The notes beneath the pieces are model-generated. The model did no database searches. It worked only from the letters and a program-made list of their open reading frames with translations, and was not told the origin of the DNA. Below are positions 26,771 to 35,120 of a stretch of DNA of 64,000 nucleotides, in pieces. This DNA comes from Pseudovibrio exalbescens DSM 16456 (GTDB taxonomy: Bacteria > Pseudomonadota > Alphaproteobacteria > Rhizobiales > Stappiaceae). Location: positions 279,748-343,747 of the forward strand of contig NZ_KE383918.1 of the NCBI RefSeq assembly GCF_000422785.1, given 5' to 3'. Position 1 is the stretch's first letter. Every line of letters begins with the position of its first letter. Both the position numbers and the translations under genes were made by a program.

Positions 26771-26830
26771 GAAGCTTGCTTTCTTGAGAGTGACGCGACA
26801 GGTACCGGGAATGAAACCTGATGACGGCGT

Positions 26831-27562
26831 TTAACCGTCTTTCCGGGCAGCAAGCAAGTACTCTCGGTTGCCATCTCCGCCCAGAATGGGGGATGGTATC
26901 ATACCCAGCACCCGCCAACTTTCTTGCTGGGCGAACCACTGCCGCAATTCCTCGGCAACTGCAAGTCCAACATCGTGGCTAACAATACCTCCCTTTCCGA
27001 TGCGATCACGGCCAGCTTCGAATTGCGGCTTCACCAGAAAAACGCCCACTGCACCGGAACGTGCCAGATGGAGCGCGGGCGGCAATGCCAACTGAAGTGA
27101 GATGAAACTGATGTCACTGACAATAAAGGTGGGGCTCAAGTCCTCCAGATCGGCGAGGGTCAGCGTGCGGGCATTGACGCCATCTCGGCGATTGACACGC
27201 GGATCCGCGGCGATCTTTGGGTGCAACTGGTCATGGCCCACATCAATGGCGTGCACTCGCTCGGCGCCGTGTTCAAGCAGTACCTGAGTGAAACCACCGG
27301 TCGACGCACCGAGATCAAGACAGACCTGTCCTTTTGGAGACAACTCGAAGATCTTGAGAGCCTCTTTCAACTTGAGTGCTGCGCGGGAGACGTATGTCTG
27401 TGCGGGATCATTGATGACTACAAGGCACCCCTCCGCCACATTCTGAGAGGGCTTTTTGGCTGGAATCCCGTCAACTTCCACAGTGCCGCGCAAAACGGCA
27501 TCGCGGGCCCGTGCCCGGGAGTCAAATTGGCCTCGCTCCACCAGATATTGGTCTAGGCGCAT
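26831..27562 (-). CDS. tlyA: TlyA-family rRNA 2'-O-methyltransferase
   Basis: 243 residues. N-terminal S4-like RNA-binding domain MRLDQYLVERGQFDSRARARD, then an FtsJ-like methyltransferase: VSRAALKLKEALK, CLDLGASTGGFTQVLLEHGA (SAM site), AIDVGHDQLHPKI and VKPQFEAGRDRIGKGGIV. TlyA methylates 16S/23S rRNA 2'-OH groups; older names call it haemolysin. In many alphaproteobacteria it directly follows dxs; here a copper set and an MFS gene lie between them. Confidence 0.92.
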   Translation of the reverse strand: MRLDQYLVERGQFDSRARARDAVLRGTVEVDGIPAKKPSQNVAEGCLVVINDPAQTYVSRAALKLKEALKIFELSPKGQVCLDLGASTGGFTQVLLEHGAERVHAIDVGHDQLHPKIAADPRVNRRDGVNARTLTLADLEDLSPTFIVSDISFISLQLALPPALHLARSGAVGVFLVKPQFEAGRDRIGKGGIVSHDVGLAVAEELRQWFAQQESWRVLGMIPSPILGGDGNREYLLAARKDG

Positions 27563-27706
27563 AACTGGGACATACCTTTGGTTGAATTTGGTTCAGTGCA
27601 ATTTACACATCAATGCCTGTTTTTCCTACTGCAACTTCAGGGAAAGGCTAGGGCAACCCTGCTGCCAGACTTTCAATTTCTGTGAATCATGAGACAAGGC
27701 AAAGGA

Positions 27707-27733
27707 AACCAACGGGAGAGCATCCCGTTGGTT
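27707..27733 (-). terminator. Stem-loop, likely terminator of the SCO1 operon
   Basis: AACCAACGGGA and TCCCGTTGGTT form an 11-bp perfect stem with a 5-base loop, 51 bases past the sco stop in the minus direction. The following minus-strand bases are only moderately T-rich. Confidence 0.65.
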
Positions 27734-27783
27734 CTGCTTCAACAAAGGCTTGCGAGGGTGGGTTCCAAAGGCAAGCCGGCTTT

Positions 27784-28398
27784 CTAAGCCGCATTTGCGC
27801 TGATGAGATCGCGAATCTTTTGCAGCGCTGCGTCGTGGGTTTCTCCATAGCTGATGGTGCCCACGAACTGGTGATCTGCAGTCATCATGTAAACACCGGC
27901 CGTATGATCCATGGTGTAGTCACCGTCATCCAATTCTACACGACGGGCATAGACACGGTAGGCCTTGATGACGTCCTGAATTTGCTCCGGTGTGCCTGTC
28001 AGTGGCGTGATGCGATCATCGAATGCGGCCACGTAGTCTGACATGACATCCGGTGTGTCGCGCTCAGGATCGACGCTGACGAACGCATAGTTCAGTTTGT
28101 CAGCATCATCTCCAAGAGCCTCTATCCATCCCTGCATCTCGAACAGGGTAGTGGGGCATACATCCGGACAATAGGTGAACCCAAAGAACATCAGCGTTGG
28201 TTTGCCCTTCAAGTCCTCCCGGGTCACTGTCTCTCCCTTGCCGTTCACAAGCGTGAAGGGGCCGCCAATCGATGCAACAGGTGCCAGCGGAATTCCCTCT
28301 TGTGAGCGCCACGAGGTGTAGGAAACGGCAGCCACCGCAATCACCAGCAACACAACGGCTGCCCATGCGGCATATCGGATCATACGAGCGGTGGTCAT
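27784..28398 (-). CDS. SCO1/SenC-family copper chaperone, membrane-anchored
   Basis: 204 residues. N-terminal anchor helix (YAAWAAVVLLVIAVAAVSY), thioredoxin-like domain with the copper-binding CxxxC in FTYCPDVCPTTLFEMQ (about residues 73-88) and the matching His in MDHTAGVYMM. Delivers copper to the CuA site of cytochrome c oxidase in the periplasm. RBS AAGGAG overlaps the stop of the PCuAC gene (12-bp gap), so they act together. Confidence 0.93.
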   Translation of the reverse strand: MTTARMIRYAAWAAVVLLVIAVAAVSYTSWRSQEGIPLAPVASIGGPFTLVNGKGETVTREDLKGKPTLMFFGFTYCPDVCPTTLFEMQGWIEALGDDADKLNYAFVSVDPERDTPDVMSDYVAAFDDRITPLTGTPEQIQDVIKAYRVYARRVELDDGDYTMDHTAGVYMMTADHQFVGTISYGETHDAALQKIRDLISANAA

Positions 28399-28410
28399 GT
28401 TTGGCGCTCC

Positions 28411-28893
28411 TTAATGCTTGCTGTGACTCATCGTCGATTTGGCGCCCATTTCATGGACTGGCATGGTGACATCAACCGGACCGCCCGGCTCGAATGTCAG
28501 CGTAACGCGAACGCTTTCACCTGCCACGAACGGATCCTTCAGCCCCATGAACATGACATGGTAGCCACCGGGTTTCAGTTCCACTGTTTCGCCCGCGGGA
28601 ATGGTCAGGCCATCCGTGAGCTCGCGCATTTTCATGATGCCATCCGTCACAGCCATCTCGTGGATTTCTGTTCGCTCGGCAACATCAGATTGGCCCGCAA
28701 TCAACCGGGCGTCCTGATTGCCTGTATTGGTAATCGTCAGAAAACCGCCTCCTGCACGGGCCCGGGGTGGTGTGGCGCGGGTCCAAGCCTTTTCAAGGGT
28801 AAGATCGCCGAGTTGAATCGGATCGGCAGCTGCCATTGAAAGCGGCAGGGTGGAAAGCGCAATGGCTGTGAAAACAGTCTTGAAGGTCAACAT
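28411..28893 (-). CDS. Periplasmic PCuAC copper chaperone
   Basis: 160 residues with a signal peptide (MLTFKTVFTAIALSTLPLS) and the DUF461/PCuAC core: AWTRATPPRARAGGGFLTI, EIHEMAVTDGIMKMREL (H and M ligands) and PGGYHVMFMGLKDPF, the H-x10-M-x21-H-x-M type copper site. Hands Cu(I) to SCO1/CuA. A His/Met-rich C-terminus (MGAKSTMSHSKH) may add metal sites. ATG 28893 has AAAGGA five bases upstream. Cotranscribed with the SCO1 gene. Confidence 0.93.
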   Translation of the reverse strand: MLTFKTVFTAIALSTLPLSMAAADPIQLGDLTLEKAWTRATPPRARAGGGFLTITNTGNQDARLIAGQSDVAERTEIHEMAVTDGIMKMRELTDGLTIPAGETVELKPGGYHVMFMGLKDPFVAGESVRVTLTFEPGGPVDVTMPVHEMGAKSTMSHSKH

Positions 28894-28928
28894 GGCACGT
28901 CCTTTTGTCGATTGATGATTTGAATACG

Positions 28929-29336
28929 TCAAAGCTCAATCGAGTAGGGTGGTGCTCTTATGTTGGGGCCTTCGCTGTTCGCATGGGCTGTTGCAACAAG
29001 GGGTGCCGGACGCAGGATGCCTGTCACGGACATCTCGTTTGCGCCGAGCGATGGAACTGATGGAGGCGTGGCGGTTAGTTTCGAGACTGCGTTCTGGGCG
29101 CACAAGATTCCGCAGTGGCACAGGTGAGCTGCAGTCTCATCATCAGAAACAGGTGCTTTGGTGCTGTAGCCGGAGGGTGCGCACAGATGGCCAAGTCCTG
29201 CTACAGCACTATCGGAAACCGTAAGAATGCCCAGCGACAACAGCAGGATTCGCGCTGTGAGCGCTAAGCCGGCCAAAATGGCAACCGGGCGGCTCTCAAG
29301 GCGCAAACACTGCAGGAATGTCGAAGTAACTCTCAT
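28929..29336 (-). CDS. Small exported Cys/His-containing protein of the copper cluster (DUF2946-like)
   Basis: 135 residues. A long hydrophobic N-terminal segment (VAILAGLALTARILLLSLGI) reads as signal or anchor; the mature part has a compact Cys/His cluster HLCHCGILCAQNA near residue 75 and GHLCAP near residue 50. Position directly before PCuAC and SCO1 and the Cys/His cluster resemble DUF2946 proteins found in copper loci. The family call is tentative and the start may be later. Confidence 0.6.
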   Translation of the reverse strand: MRVTSTFLQCLRLESRPVAILAGLALTARILLLSLGILTVSDSAVAGLGHLCAPSGYSTKAPVSDDETAAHLCHCGILCAQNAVSKLTATPPSVPSLGANEMSVTGILRPAPLVATAHANSEGPNIRAPPYSIEL

Positions 29337-29359
29337 GAATCGGATGTAAGCAATTCCCG

Positions 29360-30772
29360 CTAGGTCTGTCTATCCTCATTCTGGTCTACAACCTGATAAT
29401 CCTGCTCTTCCGGATTGTGGAAGTCCTGAACAAAGTATTCAGGTTCCTCTTCGCCGTCCGTATCCAGATCCATGGCTTCGTCCGCCGCCAATGCATCCTC
29501 ACCCTCGTAGGCAGGGAATTCTTCCGGCGCAATCACGTTTGGTGCCTCCGGATCCAACGGTTCGGGGGTCATGGTGGCACCCACATTGGCTGTAGAGGTG
29601 AGTTCGAAGTCGGTCTTTTCTTCGTCTTCCACAGCAGGACGAATAATCAGACGGCTGACGACATACGCTGCAAGGCCAGCCTCAACGATTGCCACCCACA
29701 TGAACAGTCCCGCTGGGCCTGCTGTTCCCATGAACCACGAAGCTGCAATAGGGCCAACAATAGAGCCGCTGCCGAACGCCATCAAAATGCCTGAGGAGGT
29801 TTGAACATACTCATCAGCATTCGAGTGGTCGAAAGCATGGGCTGCAATCACGGCGTATATCGGCTGGGTCGTCATGCCCAACAGCACGAACACGGCAAGC
29901 GCGGTGTAAAACGCCGGTGCTTCAAGCGCAAACAACAGTCCTGCTATCAACGCGGATGATGCCGTCAGGCCCAGCATGACATAACGCCGATCCATGCGGT
30001 CGGACAAGCGTCCAATAGGCCACTGTGCAATGGCTCCGCCCAAAACGATCGCGGCGGCGATATAGGCAATCTGGCTCGTTGTGAATGACGTTTGCGCACC
30101 ATACAACGGCACCAGCGTCCATAGAGACGAATTTGCCAGACCAATCAGCAAACAACCGATCAATGCGATTGCCGAGGTGTTGTAGAGCTTGATGGGGTTG
30201 AAGCTCACCATCGCCAACGGTGCCGGCTGCGTGGCATTGGTCATGGCCACCGGAACCACCGCCATGCTGACCAGTACCGAGGCAATCGCAAACGGGGCAA
30301 AGCTGGAAATATCAAAGGTGATCAAGCTCAGCTGACCGACGATGACCGCAAGGAACGTCAACACAACGTAGATCGACATGACGGCGCCGCGGTTCTCGTT
30401 ACTGGAGCGCTCATTGAGCCAGCTCTCCACCACAAGGTTCATGCCGGCGAAGCAGAAACCGGTCAGGCAGCGAAAAATGAACCACGATACCGGATCGACG
30501 ATGAGTGGGTGCATCAATGCTGCCGCCGACATGATCGACACGAGTGCCGTAAAAGCTCGAATGTGACCAGCGCGGGTGATGAAGTGATGTGAGAAGAAGC
30601 AGGCAATTACATAGCCGATATAGAACGACGATGAAATCAGACCGATTGCAAAGCCGCTGAAGGACGCCAGTTCGGCGCGTAGCGGAATGACCGTGGAGCT
30701 GAGGCCATGCCCAGCCAGAATGAGCACCACTGAAATGAGCAGGGCGCCGATGGGAACCAGCAATTGAGCCAT
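29360..30772 (-). CDS. MFS transporter (YcaD-like) with acidic C-terminal tail
   Basis: 470 residues, about 12 predicted helices. Family features: HGLSSTVIPLRA near the start, LIGLANSSLWTLVPLYG, and WPIGRLSDRMDRRYVM, the conserved loop between helices 2-3 or 8-9 of the MFS. After helix 12 (near residue 385) comes an ~85-residue tail dense in Glu/Asp (EEKTDFELTS, EGEDALAADEAMDLDTDGEE) with no membrane segment. Substrate unknown. ATG preceded by GAAGAGGG. 23 bp upstream of the small exported protein gene, so possibly in the same operon. Confidence 0.85.
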   Translation of the reverse strand: MAQLLVPIGALLISVVLILAGHGLSSTVIPLRAELASFSGFAIGLISSSFYIGYVIACFFSHHFITRAGHIRAFTALVSIMSAAALMHPLIVDPVSWFIFRCLTGFCFAGMNLVVESWLNERSSNENRGAVMSIYVVLTFLAVIVGQLSLITFDISSFAPFAIASVLVSMAVVPVAMTNATQPAPLAMVSFNPIKLYNTSAIALIGCLLIGLANSSLWTLVPLYGAQTSFTTSQIAYIAAAIVLGGAIAQWPIGRLSDRMDRRYVMLGLTASSALIAGLLFALEAPAFYTALAVFVLLGMTTQPIYAVIAAHAFDHSNADEYVQTSSGILMAFGSGSIVGPIAASWFMGTAGPAGLFMWVAIVEAGLAAYVVSRLIIRPAVEDEEKTDFELTSTANVGATMTPEPLDPEAPNVIAPEEFPAYEGEDALAADEAMDLDTDGEEEPEYFVQDFHNPEEQDYQVVDQNEDRQT

Positions 30773-30850
30773 AAAAAACCCTCTTCCGGTATGGATGGGG
30801 GATCAGCGTGACGCAGTGATCAGAAAATTCATTCTAGGAGACACGAACCT

Positions 30851-30880
30851 TATCAAGAGGCAATACCCCACCTCTTGATA
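30851..30880. repeat. Inverted repeat between dxs and the MFS gene
   Basis: TATCAAGAGG - 10-base spacer - CCTCTTGATA, 10-bp arms without mismatch, ten bases after the dxs stop and 80 bases before the MFS start. No T run on the minus strand, so either a weak dxs terminator or an operator of the MFS gene. Confidence 0.5.
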
Positions 30881-30889
30881 TCGAGTTCG

Positions 30890-32797
30890 TCAGGCGAGTT
30901 GTGCCGAGAATTCTTCAGCTTTGCCCAAAGCTTCGAAAACCCGGTGCATGATGCCGGTCGCAGTCAGCCCCGCATCAGAATACATGACCTCTGGTTTGTT
31001 ATGATCTTGATAGCTGTCGGGTAGGGTCATGCAACGCACCTTCAAACCGTGATCCAATAGCCCGGTATTCGCCAGCGTGTGCATGACGTGACTGCCGAAA
31101 CCGCCGACTGATCCTTCTTCAACGGTAACGAGCACATCGTGATTCATGGCCAACTGGCGCAGCAAGTCCTGGTCCAGCGGTTTTGCAAATCGCGCATCTG
31201 CTACCGTTGTGCTCAGCCCAGCGGTGTCGAGGCTCTCGGCTGCTTCCAGGCATTCGCTCAACCGCGCACCGAAGGACAAAAGAGCAATACGGTTGCCTTC
31301 CTTGACAATGCGCCCGCGCCCGATCTCAAGAAGTTCGCCCCGCTCTGGCATTTCCATGCCAATGCCTTCGCCGCGTGGGTAGCGGAATGAAATCGGTCCC
31401 TCGTCATAGGCCGCAGCCGTGGCCACCATATGCTTGAGTTCTGCCTCGTTGCTGGCGGCCATCACAACGAAGCCGGGCAGGCAGCTCAGATAGGCCGTGT
31501 CAAAGGATCCCGCGTGGGTAGCGCCATCTGCGCCAACCAGACCCGCGCGATCAATCGGGAAGCGAACGGGCAACTTTTGGATCGCAACATCATGGACGAC
31601 TTGGTCATAGGCGCGCTGCAGGAACGTGGAATAGATCGCACAAAACGGCTTGTATCCCTCTGTCGCCAAGCCGGCTGCAAAGGTAACAGCATGCTGTTCG
31701 GCAATACCCACATCGAAGGTGCGCTTGGGATAGGCTTCGCCAAACAGGTCCATACCTGTGCCGTCCGGCATGGCTGCGGTAATGCCGACGATTTTTTCGT
31801 CGTCAGCTGCTTCCTGTATCAGGCTTTCGGCAAACACCTTGGTGTAGCTCGGCGCATTGGCCTTGGGCTTGGATTGTTTACCGGTTACCACGTCGAATTT
31901 CGCCACAGCATGGTACTTGTTGCTGGCCGTTTCGGCTGGCAGGTAGCCCTTGCCCTTTTGGGTGACGGCGTGAATAAGGATCGGCCCTTCCTGCGCATCG
32001 CGCACGTTCTTCAGAATAGGCAGAAGGTGATCCAGATTGTGCCCATCCACGGGCCCTACATAGTAAAAGCCCAGTTCTTCAAACAGAGTGCCACCCGTCC
32101 AGAACCCCCGAGCATATTCTTCGGCTCGAGCTGCTTTTTCTTGCAAGGTTTTGGGCAGGGCCTTGGCCACGCTTTTGGCAGCGTCGCGGAAGGACTTGTA
32201 GGTTTTACCCGAAACCAGTCGGGCCAGAGAGGCTGACAAGGCACCCGTGGGCGGTGCGATCGACATGTCGTTGTCGTTCAAGATAACGATTAACCGGCTT
32301 TTCAGAGCACCCGCGTTGTTCATGGCCTCATAGGCCATGCCGGCCGACATGGCCCCATCGCCAATAACTGCGATGACATTGTTGGTTTCTTCTGAAAGGT
32401 CTCGCGCAACCGCCATGCCAAGGCCCGCCGAAATGGAGGTGGACGAATGGCCTGCACCGAATGGGTCGTAGGGGCTTTCCGATCGCTTTGTGAAACCCGA
32501 CAGACCACCAGCTTGCCGCAGTGTGCGAATTCGATCCCGCCGCCCGGTCAGGATTTTGTGTGGATAGCACTGGTGGCCCACATCCCAAATCAAACGATCC
32601 CGGGGGGTGTCAAAAACATAATGAAGCGCAAGCGTCAGCTCTACTACCCCTAACCCGGCACCCAGGTGCCCTCCGGTTACCGAGACCGCGTCGATCAACT
32701 CCGCACGCAATTCCTCCGCAAGATCCTTCAGTTTTTCTTCAGGTATATCTTTGAGGTCTGCGGGGCTGGAAATGCTATCGAGCAGAGGGAATTTCAT
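30890..32797 (-). CDS. dxs: 1-deoxy-D-xylulose-5-phosphate synthase
   Basis: Thiamine-diphosphate enzyme joining pyruvate and glyceraldehyde 3-phosphate, the entry step of the MEP isoprenoid pathway. 635 residues from ATG 32797 (GGTGA upstream). Visible parts: [32 protein letters not shown], thiamine-binding [25 protein letters not shown], and the transketolase C-terminal half [15 protein letters not shown] and [15 protein letters not shown]. Complete. Confidence 0.97.
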   Translation of the reverse strand: MKFPLLDSISSPADLKDIPEEKLKDLAEELRAELIDAVSVTGGHLGAGLGVVELTLALHYVFDTPRDRLIWDVGHQCYPHKILTGRRDRIRTLRQAGGLSGFTKRSESPYDPFGAGHSSTSISAGLGMAVARDLSEETNNVIAVIGDGAMSAGMAYEAMNNAGALKSRLIVILNDNDMSIAPPTGALSASLARLVSGKTYKSFRDAAKSVAKALPKTLQEKAARAEEYARGFWTGGTLFEELGFYYVGPVDGHNLDHLLPILKNVRDAQEGPILIHAVTQKGKGYLPAETASNKYHAVAKFDVVTGKQSKPKANAPSYTKVFAESLIQEAADDEKIVGITAAMPDGTGMDLFGEAYPKRTFDVGIAEQHAVTFAAGLATEGYKPFCAIYSTFLQRAYDQVVHDVAIQKLPVRFPIDRAGLVGADGATHAGSFDTAYLSCLPGFVVMAASNEAELKHMVATAAAYDEGPISFRYPRGEGIGMEMPERGELLEIGRGRIVKEGNRIALLSFGARLSECLEAAESLDTAGLSTTVADARFAKPLDQDLLRQLAMNHDVLVTVEEGSVGGFGSHVMHTLANTGLLDHGLKVRCMTLPDSYQDHNKPEVMYSDAGLTATGIMHRVFEALGKAEEFSAQLA

Positions 32798-32977
32798 TCT
32801 TGTCACCAGTTTGAGTCTTATTTGACGCCCGTCTTTGACCCTCACGCTTACAACAGACGTTGAGGGCGCGCAATTCATAGATAGGGAGCGAAGACTGGAT
32901 TAGCCACGACTTGGCGAAAATGCCGTCAATCTCGGCAAACTACGTAAAAATTATGGAGATCTATCGGAAATTGCTCA

Positions 32978-33099
32978 ATCCTCACCCCAGGGGGTGATGC
33001 ATTCTGTCGTAAAACCGCTTATCCAAGGTGCCGTGGTCGATGGGGCCACGTGCACAGTGATCGACTTAGGGCCGTGTGAAAACGCGGCCCTCTTTTTTT
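32978..33099 (+). ncRNA. Candidate small RNA between dxs and xseB (terminator-ended, no ORF)
   Basis: A strong plus-strand Rho-independent terminator (33068-33099) ends a stretch with no plus-strand gene: the nearest plus-strand gene upstream stops at 23738. Upstream of it are a perfect palindrome TCACCCC-AG-GGGGTGA (32983-32998) and a second stem CGTGG..CCACG near 33031-33050, so ~120 bases can fold throughout. Direction is set by the T run. A short peptide gene cannot be excluded. Promoter not identified. Confidence 0.4.
33068..33099 (+). terminator. Strong plus-strand terminator without upstream gene
   Basis: AGGGCCGTG and CGCGGCCCT form a 9-bp stem (one G-T pair) around TGAAAA, then C and seven Ts. 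The mirror strand has no T run at the stem base, so it does not serve xseB or dxs. Confidence 0.8.
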
Positions 33100-33393
33100 G
33101 TCCCGATGCTGGCTCGGTCGTGTTCTCAATTTCCCGCCATATTCAACCAGCGCCCGACATTCTCACTATAGTTGAAAATAATAGGGCCTTTCCATGATTA
33201 AATTATGAATAAAAACCAATATGGTTGAATCGTAGTAAGTTATATCTGAAAGAGCAGAAAACTCCTCGTAGTTCCAAGCAACTAAACTTGCCTGATTATT
33301 TTTGGAGTATGGATCTTCTTGGAGAATGGCCGGTGGAAATTCTTGTAGAGAATCGATTCTCAGCAGGAAGTGACGTTAAGGGTATGTGGAATC

Positions 33394-33415
33394 AAAAAAC
33401 CCGCCGAAGCGGGTT
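33394..33415 (-). terminator. Terminator after xseB
   Basis: Minus strand reads AACCCGC-TTCG-GCGGGTT followed by four further Ts: a 7-bp stem with a stable tetraloop, 24 bases after the xseB stop. Confidence 0.85.
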
Positions 33416-33439
33416 CCAGATTTCAGAATAGGAAACTGA

Positions 33440-33694
33440 TTAGTCGCCCAAAGGTTCCACGCCGGTTGGGTTGCCGGTGGTATCCAGCTGGATCTTTTCT
33501 ACCTTTGCTTCAGCGGCCTTCAAAAGACTGTCGCAATGTTTGCGCAAGGCTTCGCCGCGCGAGTAAAGCTCAATGCTTTTTTCCAATGGCACATTGCCCT
33601 GTTCTAGGTCGCGCACAATGGTCTCTAGTTGGGCAAGGGCAGATTCAAAGGACAATGACTCGATTGTGGCCTGCTCGGTTTCGCCTGTCGTCAC
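33440..33694 (-). CDS. xseB: Exodeoxyribonuclease VII small subunit
   Basis: 84 residues from GTG 33694 (GGGAAG seven bases upstream), the normal size; an upstream GTG at 33751 would add an unconserved 19 residues. Core [31 protein letters not shown] and [23 protein letters not shown] are the two-helix XseB signature. Partner of XseA (not in window) in degrading single-stranded DNA. Fits the usual xseB-dxs neighbourhood of alphaproteobacteria. Confidence 0.93.
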   Translation of the reverse strand: MTTGETEQATIESLSFESALAQLETIVRDLEQGNVPLEKSIELYSRGEALRKHCDSLLKAAEAKVEKIQLDTTGNPTGVEPLGD

Positions 33695-33751
33695 GTGGTT
33701 TCTTCCCGCTTCGCATGGTTTGCTATTCGGAACCGATGATCGCGTGATCAC

Positions 33752-34681
33752 CTATTGGTTCATGAGTGTCATTACATGCGCGGCCACGGACCGCGCAAGA
33801 CCCTCAAGATCGTATCCACCTTCGAGCAGAGACACAACGCGTCGGTTACATCGTTTGTCCGCAATCTCCATCAGGGCTTGAGTTGCCCACGCGAAATCCA
33901 CTTCCTTGAGACGTAGCCCGCCCAAAGGATCGCGGTGGTGCGCATCAAAACCGGCGGAAATGACAATAAGGTCGGGATCAAAGGATCGGATCCGGGGCAG
34001 AATGACCGAGTTCATGGCATCGCGGAACTCATCCCCGCCCATACCTTCCACAAGTGGTGCATTGACTATCGTGTCGTGTTCGCCGCGTTCGTTCTTGTGT
34101 CCTGTCCCCGGGTACAGGGGCATTTGGTGCGTGGATGTATACATAACGGTCGGGTCGTCCCAGAAGATCTCTTGGGTGCCGTTTCCGTGATGCACGTCGA
34201 AATCCATGATTGCCACCCGGTCCGCGCCATGCACTTCCTGAGCGTGGCGGGCCGCAACGGCAGCGTTGTTGAAGTAGCAAAAACCCATTGCACGCTGGCG
34301 CTCTGCATGGTGCCCCGGTGGGCGCAATGCGCAAAATGCATTCACGACACGACCGGACATGACTTCATCAACAGCTTGGCATGACGCGCCAACGCCGCGC
34401 ATGGCTGCGTCCCACGTTCCCGGCGACATGGTCGTATCATGGTCCACATGCACCAATCCTTCATCTGGGCGCATGCGGTGGAGTTGGTTGATATAGGCAG
34501 GTGGGTGTACTCGCGCGGCATCCACGAAACGCCCCACGGCAGCACGATCGCGCTCAAGGGTATGGAAGCGTTCATTTTCGAGAATACGATCAATGGCCCG
34601 GAGACGGTCAGGTCGCTCGGGGTGCCCCAACGGCGTCAAGTGTTCGAGAAAGCTCGGGTGATGTAGATAAAGTGTAGACAA
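33752..34681 (-). CDS. Histone deacetylase-family (acetoin utilisation/APAH-like) hydrolase
   Basis: 309 residues, zinc-dependent deacetylase fold. Catalytic residues visible: LRPPGHHAERQ (two His), DFDVHHGNGTQEIF (Asp and His zinc ligands), STHQMPLYPGTG and SAGFDAHHRDPLG (Asp ligand), SLLEGGYD. Bacterial members deacetylate small molecules such as polyamines or proteins. TTG start at 34681 with only a weak TGGA upstream, so the start may be wrong by a few codons. 57 bp ahead of xseB on the same strand. Confidence 0.9.
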   Translation of the reverse strand: MSTLYLHHPSFLEHLTPLGHPERPDRLRAIDRILENERFHTLERDRAAVGRFVDAARVHPPAYINQLHRMRPDEGLVHVDHDTTMSPGTWDAAMRGVGASCQAVDEVMSGRVVNAFCALRPPGHHAERQRAMGFCYFNNAAVAARHAQEVHGADRVAIMDFDVHHGNGTQEIFWDDPTVMYTSTHQMPLYPGTGHKNERGEHDTIVNAPLVEGMGGDEFRDAMNSVILPRIRSFDPDLIVISAGFDAHHRDPLGGLRLKEVDFAWATQALMEIADKRCNRRVVSLLEGGYDLEGLARSVAAHVMTLMNQ

Positions 34682-35120
34682 CAGTTCGGTCCAGCAAGAG
34701 CGCTAAGTATTGTTCCTAGAAGCACACGAGCGCCATCTGGATGTCAACTCTCAAACCGCCCGCACAGCGGCGCGCTATACCAATTGCCGATAGCTAGCTG
34801 ATGGAAAATCGATTTTTCAGCCCAAGAAAGTGCCGGGGCGCGTAATACGCACGCCGCCCCGGTGAAGGTGCGAGCGCATCGTCGCGCTCGTGGGGGAGGT
34901 CCGCAGCATCGCTTACATCATAGTATAGAATAGTAGACTGAGAGGCTTTACTTGAAAACCTTACGTTGGGGTCACTGCATGATAATTGGATGATATTGAA
35001 GTAAATCTACGTAATTTGCTGATATGTGTTGCGCAATTGCCATAAAAAATCGATTTTCTTCACACCTCATCAACGCAGGTATGCCAGCTCCTCGATCAAC
35101 AAGGTCGTCCGGTTGTTAGG
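34682..35120. other. Intergenic region with two GC-rich hairpins
   Basis: 439 bp between the deacetylase start and the sua5 stop. Contains stem CCGGGGCG/CGCCCCGG (34833-34862) and stem CGAGCGC/GCGCTCG (34871-34890), nearly adjacent, in otherwise AT-rich DNA. No gene seen; the 12-bp palindrome AAAATCGATTTT occurs twice (near 34805 and 35046). Confidence 0.45.

Larger units (their letters stand above)
32798..33439. other. Long intergenic region upstream of dxs
   Basis: 642 bp between the dxs start and the xseB stop. Holds the candidate small RNA (32978-33099) and the minus-strand terminator of xseB (33398-33415). The segment 33100-33390 is AT-rich, with no reading frame that looks coding. Confidence 0.5.

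Noticed and set aside
24393-33382. Shared 13-mer GTGACGTTAAGGG at ~24393 and ~33370
   Set aside because: Dozens of 13-bp matches are expected by chance in 64 kb and the flanks do not match.
34745-34800. Minus-strand stretch resembling a tRNA D-arm and anticodon stem (AATTGGTATAGCGC..CCGC/GCGG)
   Set aside because: No 7-bp acceptor stem, no T-arm consensus and no CCA end; at most a chance resemblance or relic.
34805-35057. Two copies of AAAATCGATTTT as a repeat element
   Set aside because: Only 12 bp, palindromic and AT-rich; flanks differ, so coincidence is likely.
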